From: Opitutus sp.
Lineage (GTDB): Bacteria; Verrucomicrobiota; Verrucomicrobiia; Opitutales; Opitutaceae
DNA: 64,000 nt
NCBI GenBank assembly: GCA_024998815.1
Contig: JACEUQ010000001.1
Coordinates: 620,001-684,000 of the forward strand
Direction of reading: 5' to 3'
Positions 18,803 to 26,322 of this stretch are shown one piece after another. Position 1 is the stretch's first letter. Each line of letters starts with the position of its first letter. The notes under the pieces were generated by a model. The model was given only the letters and a program-made list of their open reading frames with translations. It searched no databases and was not told where the DNA came from. A program made the position numbers and the translations under genes.

Positions 18803-19627
18803 TTACAGCAGGCAGAAGATCAGGTAGCCGGCGGGCGCGGTCAGGATCAGGCTGTCCGATAAATCGAACATGCCGCCGATGCCCGGAATGGTGGTGCCGG
18901 AGTCCTTGGTGTTGGCACGGCGTTTGATAACTGACTCCACGAGGTCCGAGATGATGCCGAGGCCTGCAACGGGTAACGCGATGGCCGCCGCTACCCACGG
19001 CGTGAGTGTGGTCGGGTAATAACTGCCGAAGCCCCAGGCGATTCCGCCACCGAGCGCGGCCGAGGTTAGCAGGCCGCCGACCGCGCCTTCCCAGGTTTTC
19101 TTGGGGCTGATGACCGGCGCCATCTTGTGTTTACCCAGAGCCATGCCGGTGAGCAGTGCGCCCACATCGCAGAATTTGGATACAGCGATCAGCCACAGGA
19201 CGAGTGCGAGACCGTTTTGCGCATGCGGGCCTTCAAGCAGCAGGATGCGCACAAGAAACTGCAGCATGAACGGCACGTAGATCAGGCCGAAGAGCGTCCA
19301 GCCGAGGGACTCTACGCGGTTCTCGGAGTTACGCTCGCCGACGATGCGGATGGCAAAAAGAATGGCGGCGAGCGCGAGGATGTTTTCCGGGGTGAACAGC
19401 GGGGCGTTCGCCGAGAGCAGGGGGGCGACGGTGATCAGTGCGCCCAAGATCAGGCCCAGCTTGGCGAAGGGCGCGTGGCCCATGCGGGTGACCATCTGGT
19501 AAAACTCGCGCTGCGTGAAGGCACTCACCAAGACGGCGAGCACGATGCCGCCGTTGGTCTGGAAAAAATACATGGCCCCAAGGACGATGAGCCAAAGGGT
19601 GAGGGTGCTGAAGATGCGTTTGGCCAC
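18803..19627 (-). CDS. cdsA: Phosphatidate cytidylyltransferase
   Basis: A multi-pass membrane enzyme of about 274 residues making CDP-diacylglycerol from phosphatidate and CTP. The C-terminal family signature is visible as VISPKKTWEGAVGG and later ISDLVESVIKRRANTKDSG with PGIGGMFDLSDSL. The start is uncertain. The GTG at 19627 lies 14 nt after the uppS stop and puts KRIFSTLTLWLIV at the N-terminus, as in the family; an ATG at 19705 would overlap uppS by 65 bp and add a Ser/Asn/Pro-rich leader. I prefer the GTG. The stop abuts inverted repeat F1. Confidence 0.88.
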   Translation of the reverse strand: MAKRIFSTLTLWLIVLGAMYFFQTNGGIVLAVLVSAFTQREFYQMVTRMGHAPFAKLGLILGALITVAPLLSANAPLFTPENILALAAILFAIRIVGERNSENRVESLGWTLFGLIYVPFMLQFLVRILLLEGPHAQNGLALVLWLIAVSKFCDVGALLTGMALGKHKMAPVISPKKTWEGAVGGLLTSAALGGGIAWGFGSYYPTTLTPWVAAAIALPVAGLGIISDLVESVIKRRANTKDSGTTIPGIGGMFDLSDSLILTAPAGYLIFCLL

Positions 19628-19640
19628 GTTTGTTTGGGGG

Positions 19641-20390
19641 TTAGCGAGAGGCGTCGGGTTTGAGTTGTTCGCTGGTCTGGCCGAAGCGGCGCTCACGTTT
19701 GCCATAGGCCGCGACTGCGGCCTCCAAATCGGCGGGGCCAAAGTCAGGCCAGAGTACCGGAGTGAATACAAATTCGGCGTAGGCAGCCTGGAGCAGCATG
19801 AAGTTGCTGACGCGGTATTCGCCCGAGGTGCGGATGACTAAGTCGGGGTCGGGTAAATCGGCCGTGTAAAGGTGGCGGGCGAAGGTTTCCCAGGAGTTAT
19901 CGTCAGCTTGTATAGTCCCGGCGGCGATAGCTGCGGAGTAGGCGCGGGCGGCGTCGACCACCTCGGTGCGCGAGCCGTAGTTAAGCGCGAGCACCAGCGT
20001 ATAATCGGTGAAGTGGGCCGTGGCGGCGATGGTGGCGTCGAGTTGCCGCCGCACCGCTTCGGGTAGTTGGTCGGTGCGGCCGATGGTGCGCAGGCGGATT
20101 TGATCGCGCACCAGCGTGGTCAATTCTCGTTTCAGGAAAAACTCAAGCAGGCCCATAAGCGCGCCCACCTCGGATGCCGGGCGTTTCCAGTTTTCGACGG
20201 AGAAGGCGTAAAGGGTCAGGTAACGCACGCCGAGCGCCTTGGTGGCGTCGATCATGGTGCGCACGGTTTCTACTCCGCGCCGATGGCCCTCGATGCGTGG
20301 CAGGCCGCGTTGTTTGGCCCAACGCCCGTTGCCATCCATGATAATGGCGACGTGGTGAGGGATGGGGCCGGGCGTGTTGGGCATGGGCAA
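19641..20390 (-). CDS. uppS: Di-trans,poly-cis-decaprenylcistransferase (undecaprenyl diphosphate synthase)
   Basis: A 249-residue cis-prenyltransferase. The IMDGNGRWAKQRG motif holds the catalytic Asp. GHRRGVETV, TLYAFSVENWKRP and the C-terminal PDLVIRTSGEYRVSNFMLLQ complete the active site. It builds the C55 carrier lipid for peptidoglycan and O-antigen from FPP and IPP. It is the first gene of the uppS-cdsA-dxr-rseP run, an order seen in many bacteria. The start at 20390 keeps a short Pro-rich leader before HHVAIIMDG. Confidence 0.95.
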   Translation of the reverse strand: MPMPNTPGPIPHHVAIIMDGNGRWAKQRGLPRIEGHRRGVETVRTMIDATKALGVRYLTLYAFSVENWKRPASEVGALMGLLEFFLKRELTTLVRDQIRLRTIGRTDQLPEAVRRQLDATIAATAHFTDYTLVLALNYGSRTEVVDAARAYSAAIAAGTIQADDNSWETFARHLYTADLPDPDLVIRTSGEYRVSNFMLLQAAYAEFVFTPVLWPDFGPADLEAAVAAYGKRERRFGQTSEQLKPDASR

Positions 20391-20495
20391 AGGGGCGAGT
20401 TAGGTTGGGTCTGGGGGCTTTGACAAGCCGCCTTACAACGCGTTTTGCGATCAGGAGTGGCGGCCGGAAGGGTGAGTGGGCGGGGAGGTGTTCGG

Positions 20496-20521
20496 TTGTG
20501 GCCTTGAGCGTGAGCTCAAGG
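20496..20521. repeat. Single-arm repeat B2
   Basis: One arm only: TGTGGCCTTGAGCGTGAGCT followed by CAAGG, between uppS and the lipoprotein gene. Confidence 0.75.
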
Positions 20522-20580
20522 TCCAGGGCGGGGCCAGCGTTACAGGGCGGCGTTGGGCAGTGATCGGGACCTGTTTCGGG

Positions 20581-21375
20581 TTAAAACAGGCGCAAGAGCG
20601 AACGCGGCCCCACGTCGATGAACGCTCCGGTCGAGTCGCTCGCAGCGAGGGGAAGCGAGCGCTGCCATACCCCTTGGCGGTTAAACACCCCGATCGCCGC
20701 TTCTTCTCTCAATCGCAGGTAAAACTCGGCGGCGACAGAATCGTAAGCGAGCGAGCTCCGGTCCACGTTGCGATCAAGCGTAACGCAGCCGAGGCGTTTA
20801 CCCGTAAGATCGTGGGTGGAAATCTGCGCCGGTTCATCGCTGGCGAGGATGAGAAGGCGGTCCTTTTTCTGGTCGTAGGCGACGCCGGCGGGCGGCCCGG
20901 CCAGTGTGTCCAAAGTCAGGGTACGCACGAACTGACCGTAAAGCGTGCTTTCAACCACGGCCGGCAGGGTGGGGTGGGCAAAAAAGAGGTGGCGGTCACT
21001 GGAGCGGATCGCCAAGTCGCCGCTGCCCTCGGGCAAACCGGCGACAGAGAAACTGCGTTTAATTTTGCGCGCCGGACGGTCGATGACGCGGATGAAGTTG
21101 CCGGGATAAACGCGCAGGAAGAGGTGGTCGGTAAACGGGTCGTAGGCGATGCCGTAAAGGGTGTTGGAGGCAGACAGAAAAGTGGGGACGGGCACCGCGG
21201 GGTGAGCGGGTAGTAGGTCCATCACCGGATTTTCGGCCCGACTGGCAACGTAGGTGTGGTTAGGGCCGGGCGTGGCGCAACCGGCTAAACCGAGGACGAC
21301 GAGCCCGAGTCCGATTTGCCAGGTGCGGCTGATTCGCGTTGTCAACGCGAGGGCGGAGGGCGTGAGTCGATGCAT
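20581..21375 (-). CDS. Lipoprotein, beta-propeller-like repeats
   Basis: A 264-residue protein from an ATG at 21375 (MHRLTPSALALTT), with a signal sequence ending in the strong lipobox LAGC at about residue 34. The mature part has repeated motifs such as GIAYDPFTDHLFLRV, GVAYDQKKDRLLILA and LAYDSVAAEFYLRL, about 40-50 residues apart, which suggests blades of an NHL/YVTN-like propeller. I cannot name a function. In-frame ATGs at 21381 and 21390 are alternatives. The start overlaps the divergent phosphorylase start in the palindrome ATGCAT, so any promoter would lie inside the neighbouring coding region. Confidence 0.7.
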   Translation of the reverse strand: MHRLTPSALALTTRISRTWQIGLGLVVLGLAGCATPGPNHTYVASRAENPVMDLLPAHPAVPVPTFLSASNTLYGIAYDPFTDHLFLRVYPGNFIRVIDRPARKIKRSFSVAGLPEGSGDLAIRSSDRHLFFAHPTLPAVVESTLYGQFVRTLTLDTLAGPPAGVAYDQKKDRLLILASDEPAQISTHDLTGKRLGCVTLDRNVDRSSLAYDSVAAEFYLRLREEAAIGVFNRQGVWQRSLPLAASDSTGAFIDVGPRSLLRLF

Positions 21376-22075
21376 GGGCATCGCATTCATAAGTGGTACG
21401 AGCATCGTAAATTCGCCGCTGTTCGCGGCTTGGGAGGTGCGCCGCGTCGAGACAAAATACGGAGTGGTCACGTTTAAAACCGATGGCGCGAGGGTTTTAC
21501 TCAACCGCCATGGTTTCGGGGTTCCGCTGCCACCGCACGCCATCAACCATCGAGCGCATTTTCGCGCCATCGCAGACCTCGGTTGCCGAGATGTGGTTGC
21601 GCTCAACTCGGTGGGCTCGCTGCGTGCGGATTTGCCCCCGGGTTCGCTGGTGTCGTGTTCCGATTACGTGGCGCTGCAGCAGGGGCCGGCGACCTATTTT
21701 GACGACGAGCTCAAGGGCGGCGCGCCCGGCATCGCCAACAACTTGGTCCCCCTGCTAGTGGCGGAACTTGCCCCTGAGTTTCTGATTCAGACCGGCCAGG
21801 TGTATGTGCAGATGCGTGGGCCGCGGTTCGAGACGCAGGCCGAGATCCGCGTAATTCGCCAGTGGGGCGACGTGGTGGGTATGACCCTCGCCCACGAGGC
21901 CGATCTGTGCACCGAACTGGGGCTCAACTACAACTCGCTCGCCATCGTGGACAACTACGCGAACGGCCTAGTGGAGGGGGCTTCTATCGACTTCGCGCGC
22001 TTCAAGGACCTGGTGCGCGACAATCAGGCCCGGGTGAATGCCTTGTTTGCCAAGCTGCTGACGGTGTTGCGCTGA
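21374..22075 (+). CDS. Purine nucleoside phosphorylase / MTA phosphorylase family
   Basis: A 233-residue protein of the PNP/MTAP (PNP_UDP_1) family. It begins MGIAFISGTSIVNSPLF, with the phosphate loop region first, then NSVGSLRADLPPG, the signature YVQMRGPRFETQAEIR, GDVVGMTLAHEADLCTE and the late IVDNYANGL. It phosphorolyses purine nucleosides or 5-methylthioadenosine. I cannot decide the base specificity from sequence alone. At 233 residues it is shorter than the usual 260-290. The start was placed at 21374 because the family begins at this glycine-rich strand; a frame from 21254 adds 40 unrelated residues antisense to the lipoprotein. Confidence 0.85.
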   Translation: MGIAFISGTSIVNSPLFAAWEVRRVETKYGVVTFKTDGARVLLNRHGFGVPLPPHAINHRAHFRAIADLGCRDVVALNSVGSLRADLPPGSLVSCSDYVALQQGPATYFDDELKGGAPGIANNLVPLLVAELAPEFLIQTGQVYVQMRGPRFETQAEIRVIRQWGDVVGMTLAHEADLCTELGLNYNSLAIVDNYANGLVEGASIDFARFKDLVRDNQARVNALFAKLLTVLR

Positions 22076-22102
22076 GGAATCGCTCCCTTGTTTTTATCGG
22101 GC

Positions 22103-22179
22103 AAAAGTAGCGCAGACTGGAAGTCTTCATCGGCCGGATTCAATCCCTCCAAGCAGACCGAAAGTCTCCGCTACTTTTT
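22103..22179. repeat. Two-arm palindromic repeat A1
   Basis: A diverged copy of family A. The left arm begins AGTAGCGCAGACTGGAAG, the right arm is a changed CGCTACTTTTT arm, and about 30 bp lie between. It runs directly into the 3' end of the EamA gene on the minus strand, only a few bases after its last codons, so it is placed where a terminator would be expected. Confidence 0.8.
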
Positions 22180-23037
22180 CTGCCCTTCACCTGTTTTCCA
22201 TTCCGACACGACCACGGCCAGGATCAGCAGCGCGAGACTGATCAGCAGCCGAGGAATACTGGCTGGTTGATCGCCAAAAAAGATCAGCGAACAGGCAACT
22301 CCGAGGGGAACCTTGGCGTTGTTAAATACCGCCAGGGTGCCGGTGTTGACCCGTGTCGCCCCGTAATTCCATAGGAAAAAACCCACGCCCGACGCCAGCA
22401 TTCCGAGGTAGGCGAGCACGCCCCATTGGCTCGCGGTCGGCTGAAACGCGCTCCAATCCGTCATGAAGCCGGAGGTTAGCGCGGTTGCCACCAACGCACC
22501 GGCGCAGGGCCAGAAAAAGATGCCAGCGTCGCTCACGCCGGCCGGCAGGGTGGGGCGGATGCGTTTATAGGCGATCTGGCCTGCTGCGAAGCAGAGGTTG
22601 GCGCCCTGCACGATCAGGAAGCCGGTGATGATGGTGTCACTGGTGCGGTTTTTCCAAAGCAGCACCGCTGCGCCGAGCACCGCCAGCGCAGCCGCGATAA
22701 GGTGCCGCCAGCGGGTGCGGTTTTCCACCGCAGCATCGAGCAGAGCCACATATACGGGCGTGAGGATCGTGGCCAACGCGACCTCATGCGCCTTCAAGTA
22801 CCCGAATGCCGTGGTGTAGAGCACGTACATGAGGCCAAACTGAAAAACGCCGATCAGCGCCAGGGTGACCACGTCGCGCCGGGGCAGCGCCCTCGGCCGT
22901 AGAAAGGGGAGAAAAACCAGGGCCGCGAAGGCAATCCTGATGGTGCTCACCGCCACCGGATCAAGCCCCGCCAAGCGGCCCTTGATCAGGCCAAACGAAA
23001 ACGCCCACAGTAGCGAAACACTCAGTAGCGGGAGCAT
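22171..23037 (-). CDS. EamA/DMT-family transporter
   Basis: A 288-residue membrane protein with ten predicted hydrophobic segments arranged as two EamA repeats (about residues 1-130 and 140-280), the drug/metabolite transporter fold. Family-like features include the opening LLWAFSFGLIKG and the paired ANLCFAAGQIAYKR and ASGVGFFLWNYG stretches. The substrate is unknown; relatives export amino acids or metabolites. Its 3' end overlaps repeat A1, so the last residues (EGQKK) come partly from repeat sequence. ispH lies just upstream on the same strand with a 24-bp gap. Confidence 0.88.
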   Translation of the reverse strand: MLPLLSVSLLWAFSFGLIKGRLAGLDPVAVSTIRIAFAALVFLPFLRPRALPRRDVVTLALIGVFQFGLMYVLYTTAFGYLKAHEVALATILTPVYVALLDAAVENRTRWRHLIAAALAVLGAAVLLWKNRTSDTIITGFLIVQGANLCFAAGQIAYKRIRPTLPAGVSDAGIFFWPCAGALVATALTSGFMTDWSAFQPTASQWGVLAYLGMLASGVGFFLWNYGATRVNTGTLAVFNNAKVPLGVACSLIFFGDQPASIPRLLISLALLILAVVVSEWKTGEGQKK

Positions 23038-23061
23038 GGAAAGGGGGCGGTTTTCAGCTGA

Positions 23062-24813
23062 TCAACCGTTGCGCACTGCGGCGGCGGATTCGATGGCGGC
23101 CTGCACCTCGGTGATTGAGCGAAGTTGGTCTGCGGGAAACAGGCTGTTTATCCGGGTAATCACCTGTTGGATGACGCCGTCGGGGCACGATGCGCCCCCG
23201 GTAATCAGGATGCGTCTCGGCACCGGACTTACGCCTTCCGGCCAGAGTGCTTTAACCTCGCTGTGCCCGCCTTGCGCCGGGCCGGATGCAGGGAAAACAA
23301 AATGATCCACTTCAGCCAGCGAGAGGATGTCCGTTTCGCTTTGGATGAAGAACGCTTTGTCACCGAGTTTTTGCGCGCACAGGCGATACAGCTGGTAGGT
23401 GTTGGAGGAGTTTTTACCGCCGATAATGAAGGCCGCGTCGAGGGGCTCTTCGAGGGCGCGAGCCAGGGCGTCTTGGTTGACCTGCGTGGCGTAGCACAGG
23501 GTGTCGTTGCGACCGCTGCCGCCGATACGGGCCGGTGCATCGGGCTGGTCCGGGCCGAAGACGTTGGCGTAGGTCGCGCGCAGGTGGGCGATGATCGCCT
23601 GCGTCTCGTTCATGAGCAGGGTCGTTTGGTTAACCACCGCAACGCGGTCCAGCTCGACGACCACGTTGAGGCCTGGCGTGTGACGCTCGGCAAAAACGGT
23701 CTCGAATTCCCGCTGCGCCTTCTCGGCGTCGTGGCGGCCGAGGGCGATGATTTCGCCCAGTCGGCGGGTCTCGGCGAGGTCGCGCACGATCACGGCGGGG
23801 GCGTAGCGGCGGGTATTGGAAAAGGTTGCCTTGGTTTCCTCGTGCTCGTGTTTGCCGTGGATCACCACAGTGTACCCAGCCCGACCATAGGCGCGGGCCG
23901 CCTTCCAGACTTTTTCCACCAGCATGCAGGTCGCGTCGTACTGGCACACCGCGAGGCCCTTGCGAACCAGGCGTTTTTTATCTTCATCGGTCGCGCCGAA
24001 GGCGGGGATAATCACCACGTCGTCAGGTGTCAGGGTATCCCAAAGCAGCGGCAGTCCGGGGGACGCGCTGGCCTTCTGGCCGTTAACCGCGAAGGGCACG
24101 CCTTTCTCGGTTTGTAGATAACGCAGGCCGCGGCGCAACAGGTCCTCGTTGACGAAGGGATTATGGATCAGTTCGGAGAGCATAAACACGCGCCGACCGG
24201 GATTGGCGGCGAGTGTTTCGTAGGCGCGGTCGATGGCGTTTTTAACCCCAAGACAAAAACCGAAATGACTCGGGATGAGGTAATGCACGGAGCCGAAATC
24301 GAGCGGGATCGGCGCTGCCGCAATGCCCTCGCGGCGCCGCGCAATGGCCTTGATGGCCGTGCACAACGCCGACTGGTACAGGGCGCTGGTGTGACCGTCT
24401 TGCGAATACAGCGTGAGGTTACGGTCCTTCTCCGGGCGGAACTTGTAGATGAAGTCGTGCTCGCCGAGCTGCAGGTACGGAATGTGAATCAAATGCGGCT
24501 CAAGTGCAGGCAGCAGAGCGGCGAGTAGCGGGAACAGGGTGGACGGCGCCGATGCCAGCCATTCCAGCGAACGAAAAACCGCCCCGCCCGACTCGGGAGC
24601 GGCGCTCGAAAAAACGCGCCCGCTCTCGGCTGAGTCAGCGGTTTGGGCGAAAAACACGCGGTGCTGCACCTCGCCGTGTGCGAGGAAAAAAAACTCCCGC
24701 GGCTCGGTGTGGCCAACGAAGGCGGAGGCGGGCGCCGGTTCCCAACCGGCCGCGCGCGCCTGGACCGCGAGGCGGTTGTTGGAGTCAAAAACGAGCGTGA
24801 GGGAAACGCTCAC
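23062..24813 (-). CDS. ispH: 4-hydroxy-3-methylbut-2-enyl diphosphate reductase with long N-terminal extension
   Basis: A 583-residue protein in which the IspH fold occupies about residues 178-565. Cluster-binding cysteines are visible at C187 (GFCLGV), C296 (YDATCM) and C440 (NDTLCYATQ), with the VVNQTTL motif between. It reduces HMBPP to IPP and DMAPP, the last MEP step. Two features are odd. The first 175 residues form an extra domain with no motif I know, containing HIPYLQLGEHDFIYKF. The core also has extra sequence relative to the roughly 310-residue standard enzyme. The usual GASTP motif near the end reads GASCPD (C543). It follows a small acidic gene after 2 bp, suggesting translational coupling. 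Confidence 0.9.
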   Translation of the reverse strand: MSVSLTLVFDSNNRLAVQARAAGWEPAPASAFVGHTEPREFFFLAHGEVQHRVFFAQTADSAESGRVFSSAAPESGGAVFRSLEWLASAPSTLFPLLAALLPALEPHLIHIPYLQLGEHDFIYKFRPEKDRNLTLYSQDGHTSALYQSALCTAIKAIARRREGIAAAPIPLDFGSVHYLIPSHFGFCLGVKNAIDRAYETLAANPGRRVFMLSELIHNPFVNEDLLRRGLRYLQTEKGVPFAVNGQKASASPGLPLLWDTLTPDDVVIIPAFGATDEDKKRLVRKGLAVCQYDATCMLVEKVWKAARAYGRAGYTVVIHGKHEHEETKATFSNTRRYAPAVIVRDLAETRRLGEIIALGRHDAEKAQREFETVFAERHTPGLNVVVELDRVAVVNQTTLLMNETQAIIAHLRATYANVFGPDQPDAPARIGGSGRNDTLCYATQVNQDALARALEEPLDAAFIIGGKNSSNTYQLYRLCAQKLGDKAFFIQSETDILSLAEVDHFVFPASGPAQGGHSEVKALWPEGVSPVPRRILITGGASCPDGVIQQVITRINSLFPADQLRSITEVQAAIESAAAVRNG

Positions 24814-24815
24814 GG

Positions 24816-25088
24816 TCAGTCCTCTTGGTCTTCGGCGTCGACTTCGACCTCCGCTTCAGCTTCGTCGGCGAAGGAGTGGCCTGCGAAGCCGCCCTCAAAT
24901 ACGTTTTCTTCCTCCAAAAACGCCATGACCGCATCCGTCACAATTTTGCGGTCAGCCGGAATGATCCCGGAGTACTCGATAGCGATAAACTCGGTGAGCT
25001 CAGCCCGCGCTCGTGTGCGGTCGGTGATGCCTTTTAAGAAGTCTTCCGCCTGGCTGGCGATTTCGTCGATGATGGGCCTGAGATTCAT
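24816..25088 (-). CDS. Small acidic protein of unknown function
   Basis: A 90-residue protein that begins MNLRPIIDEIASQAEDFL, is mostly helical in appearance and ends in a strongly acidic tail (residues 73-90, mostly Glu/Asp/Ala/Val). No family is recognised. It is almost certainly real: it lies 2 bp upstream of ispH and 32 bp downstream of alkC on the same strand, and its base use matches its neighbours. It may be a partner of the extended IspH, but that rests on position alone. Confidence 0.65.
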   Translation of the reverse strand: MNLRPIIDEIASQAEDFLKGITDRTRARAELTEFIAIEYSGIIPADRKIVTDAVMAFLEEENVFEGGFAGHSFADEAEAEVEVDAEDQED

Positions 25089-25120
25089 AGCAAAAGTCGA
25101 TAGGTGGTTTTGGTGGGGAG

Positions 25121-26203
25121 CTATCCAGAAAGAGAAAACTCCCCGGCGGCAAGACGGCGACCGTTGATCTGCAATTCCACGCGGTGGCGCCCCGGGTGGT
25201 GGCGCCTTGTGGAGAAGTCGCGGATCACCTGCCGTTTGCTCAAAGTGACGCTTTCACCGGCGGCCAAGGTGAGTTGTTTCCACTTAAACACCTTCTCGGC
25301 CGAGGCTCCACCGGGCCGGGCGTAATGAAGCACGTAGTCGACAATCAACGACTGCGTGCGCGCGTGGGTGGAAACGAGGCTGGCGGTTAATGTCAGTGTG
25401 CCACCGAGCTTTAGGCGGGCAGGGCCGACTTTGAAGTGGGCATCAAGTTTGGGCGTGGCACCGGCGCCCATTAAAGCCAGCGCCTTGGGATGGCCGCGTT
25501 TGATCAGGGTGCGCAGGGCGTGGCGAACGATCCAAGCGGTGCGCGCGTCGGTGCGATCCCAGTTGGTCACGAAATCCAGCACCAATTCAGGGTGGTTTTT
25601 GGTGATGTCGTTGAGGTGGTTGGCGACCGACTTGCGCACGTAGAGGCTGGGATCGGCGCGCAGCGCAGTGAGAATCGGCAGGGTGGGGGACGGATCGGCG
25701 ATGAGCGCGGGCAGGTTTCCGCCCCACGGCAGGCGCGGACGCGAGCCCTCGCTGGCAAGGCGGCGTACGTGTTCATCGGCGTCACTGGCCCAGCGACGCA
25801 TTACCGCAATCGTTGCCTCCGGCGCGAGGATGATGAAGGGGCGAATGGCGAACTCAGCCGAACCGAACCGAGTGAAAAATTTGAGGGCGTCGAGTGCCGT
25901 CGCCGGGTCGTTAATACCGTGGGTGGTGACGTGAGCGCAGGGCCAGATTGCGACGAAACCATGGCCGATCTGAGGTGCGTGGGTGCGCAGGACGACGAGT
26001 TGCTCGGCGAACGGAACGGGCAATGCGAGGTGGAAAGCCTCAGCGGTGCGGTGCAGGCGGGCGAGCAGTTCACGGTCGGAAAGGCCGTCTAGTGCGTGGG
26101 TCAAAAAACGGACGGAGTCGAAGCGCGGGTGCAGCGCGGCGAGTTGCGCGGCGGTTTGGCGGTACCGCCCGGCGTCGAACAGATCCTTGAGCGCGTCGGC
26201 CAT
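25121..26203 (-). CDS. alkC: DNA alkylation repair glycosylase, AlkC type
   Basis: A 360-residue protein. Residues 1 to about 240 form HEAT-like helical repeats with the signature RRLASEGSRPRLPWG, and with LYVRKSVANHLNDI and the RTLIKRGHPKAL stretch. Residues 250-360 are a beta-rich domain ending RHRVELQINGRRL, matching the Ig-like domain that distinguishes AlkC from AlkD. AlkC excises N3-methyladenine from DNA without base flipping. The gene precedes the small acidic gene and ispH on the same strand, with no clear functional link. Confidence 0.85.
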   Translation of the reverse strand: MADALKDLFDAGRYRQTAAQLAALHPRFDSVRFLTHALDGLSDRELLARLHRTAEAFHLALPVPFAEQLVVLRTHAPQIGHGFVAIWPCAHVTTHGINDPATALDALKFFTRFGSAEFAIRPFIILAPEATIAVMRRWASDADEHVRRLASEGSRPRLPWGGNLPALIADPSPTLPILTALRADPSLYVRKSVANHLNDITKNHPELVLDFVTNWDRTDARTAWIVRHALRTLIKRGHPKALALMGAGATPKLDAHFKVGPARLKLGGTLTLTASLVSTHARTQSLIVDYVLHYARPGGASAEKVFKWKQLTLAAGESVTLSKRQVIRDFSTRRHHPGRHRVELQINGRRLAAGEFSLSG

Positions 26204-26219
26204 CGGAGGGACGGAGTTT

Positions 26220-26306
26220 TTTTACCGCTAATGGCCGCTAATAGACGCTAATTCAGAACAAGCCGATTTCCGTAATTAGCGTCCTTTAGCGTTTATTAGC
26301 GGTTAA
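26220..26306. repeat. Inverted repeat D between alaS and alkC
   Basis: An inverted repeat of about 87 bp built from short units of CGCTAAT/ATTAGCG type. The left arm TTACCGCTAAT pairs with ATTAGCGGTTA on the right. It lies in the gap between the start of alkC and the stop of alaS, so it could form a long imperfect hairpin in the alkC 5' region. One copy only in this window. Confidence 0.7.
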
Positions 26307-26322
26307 AAACTCGGTTCGGCGG

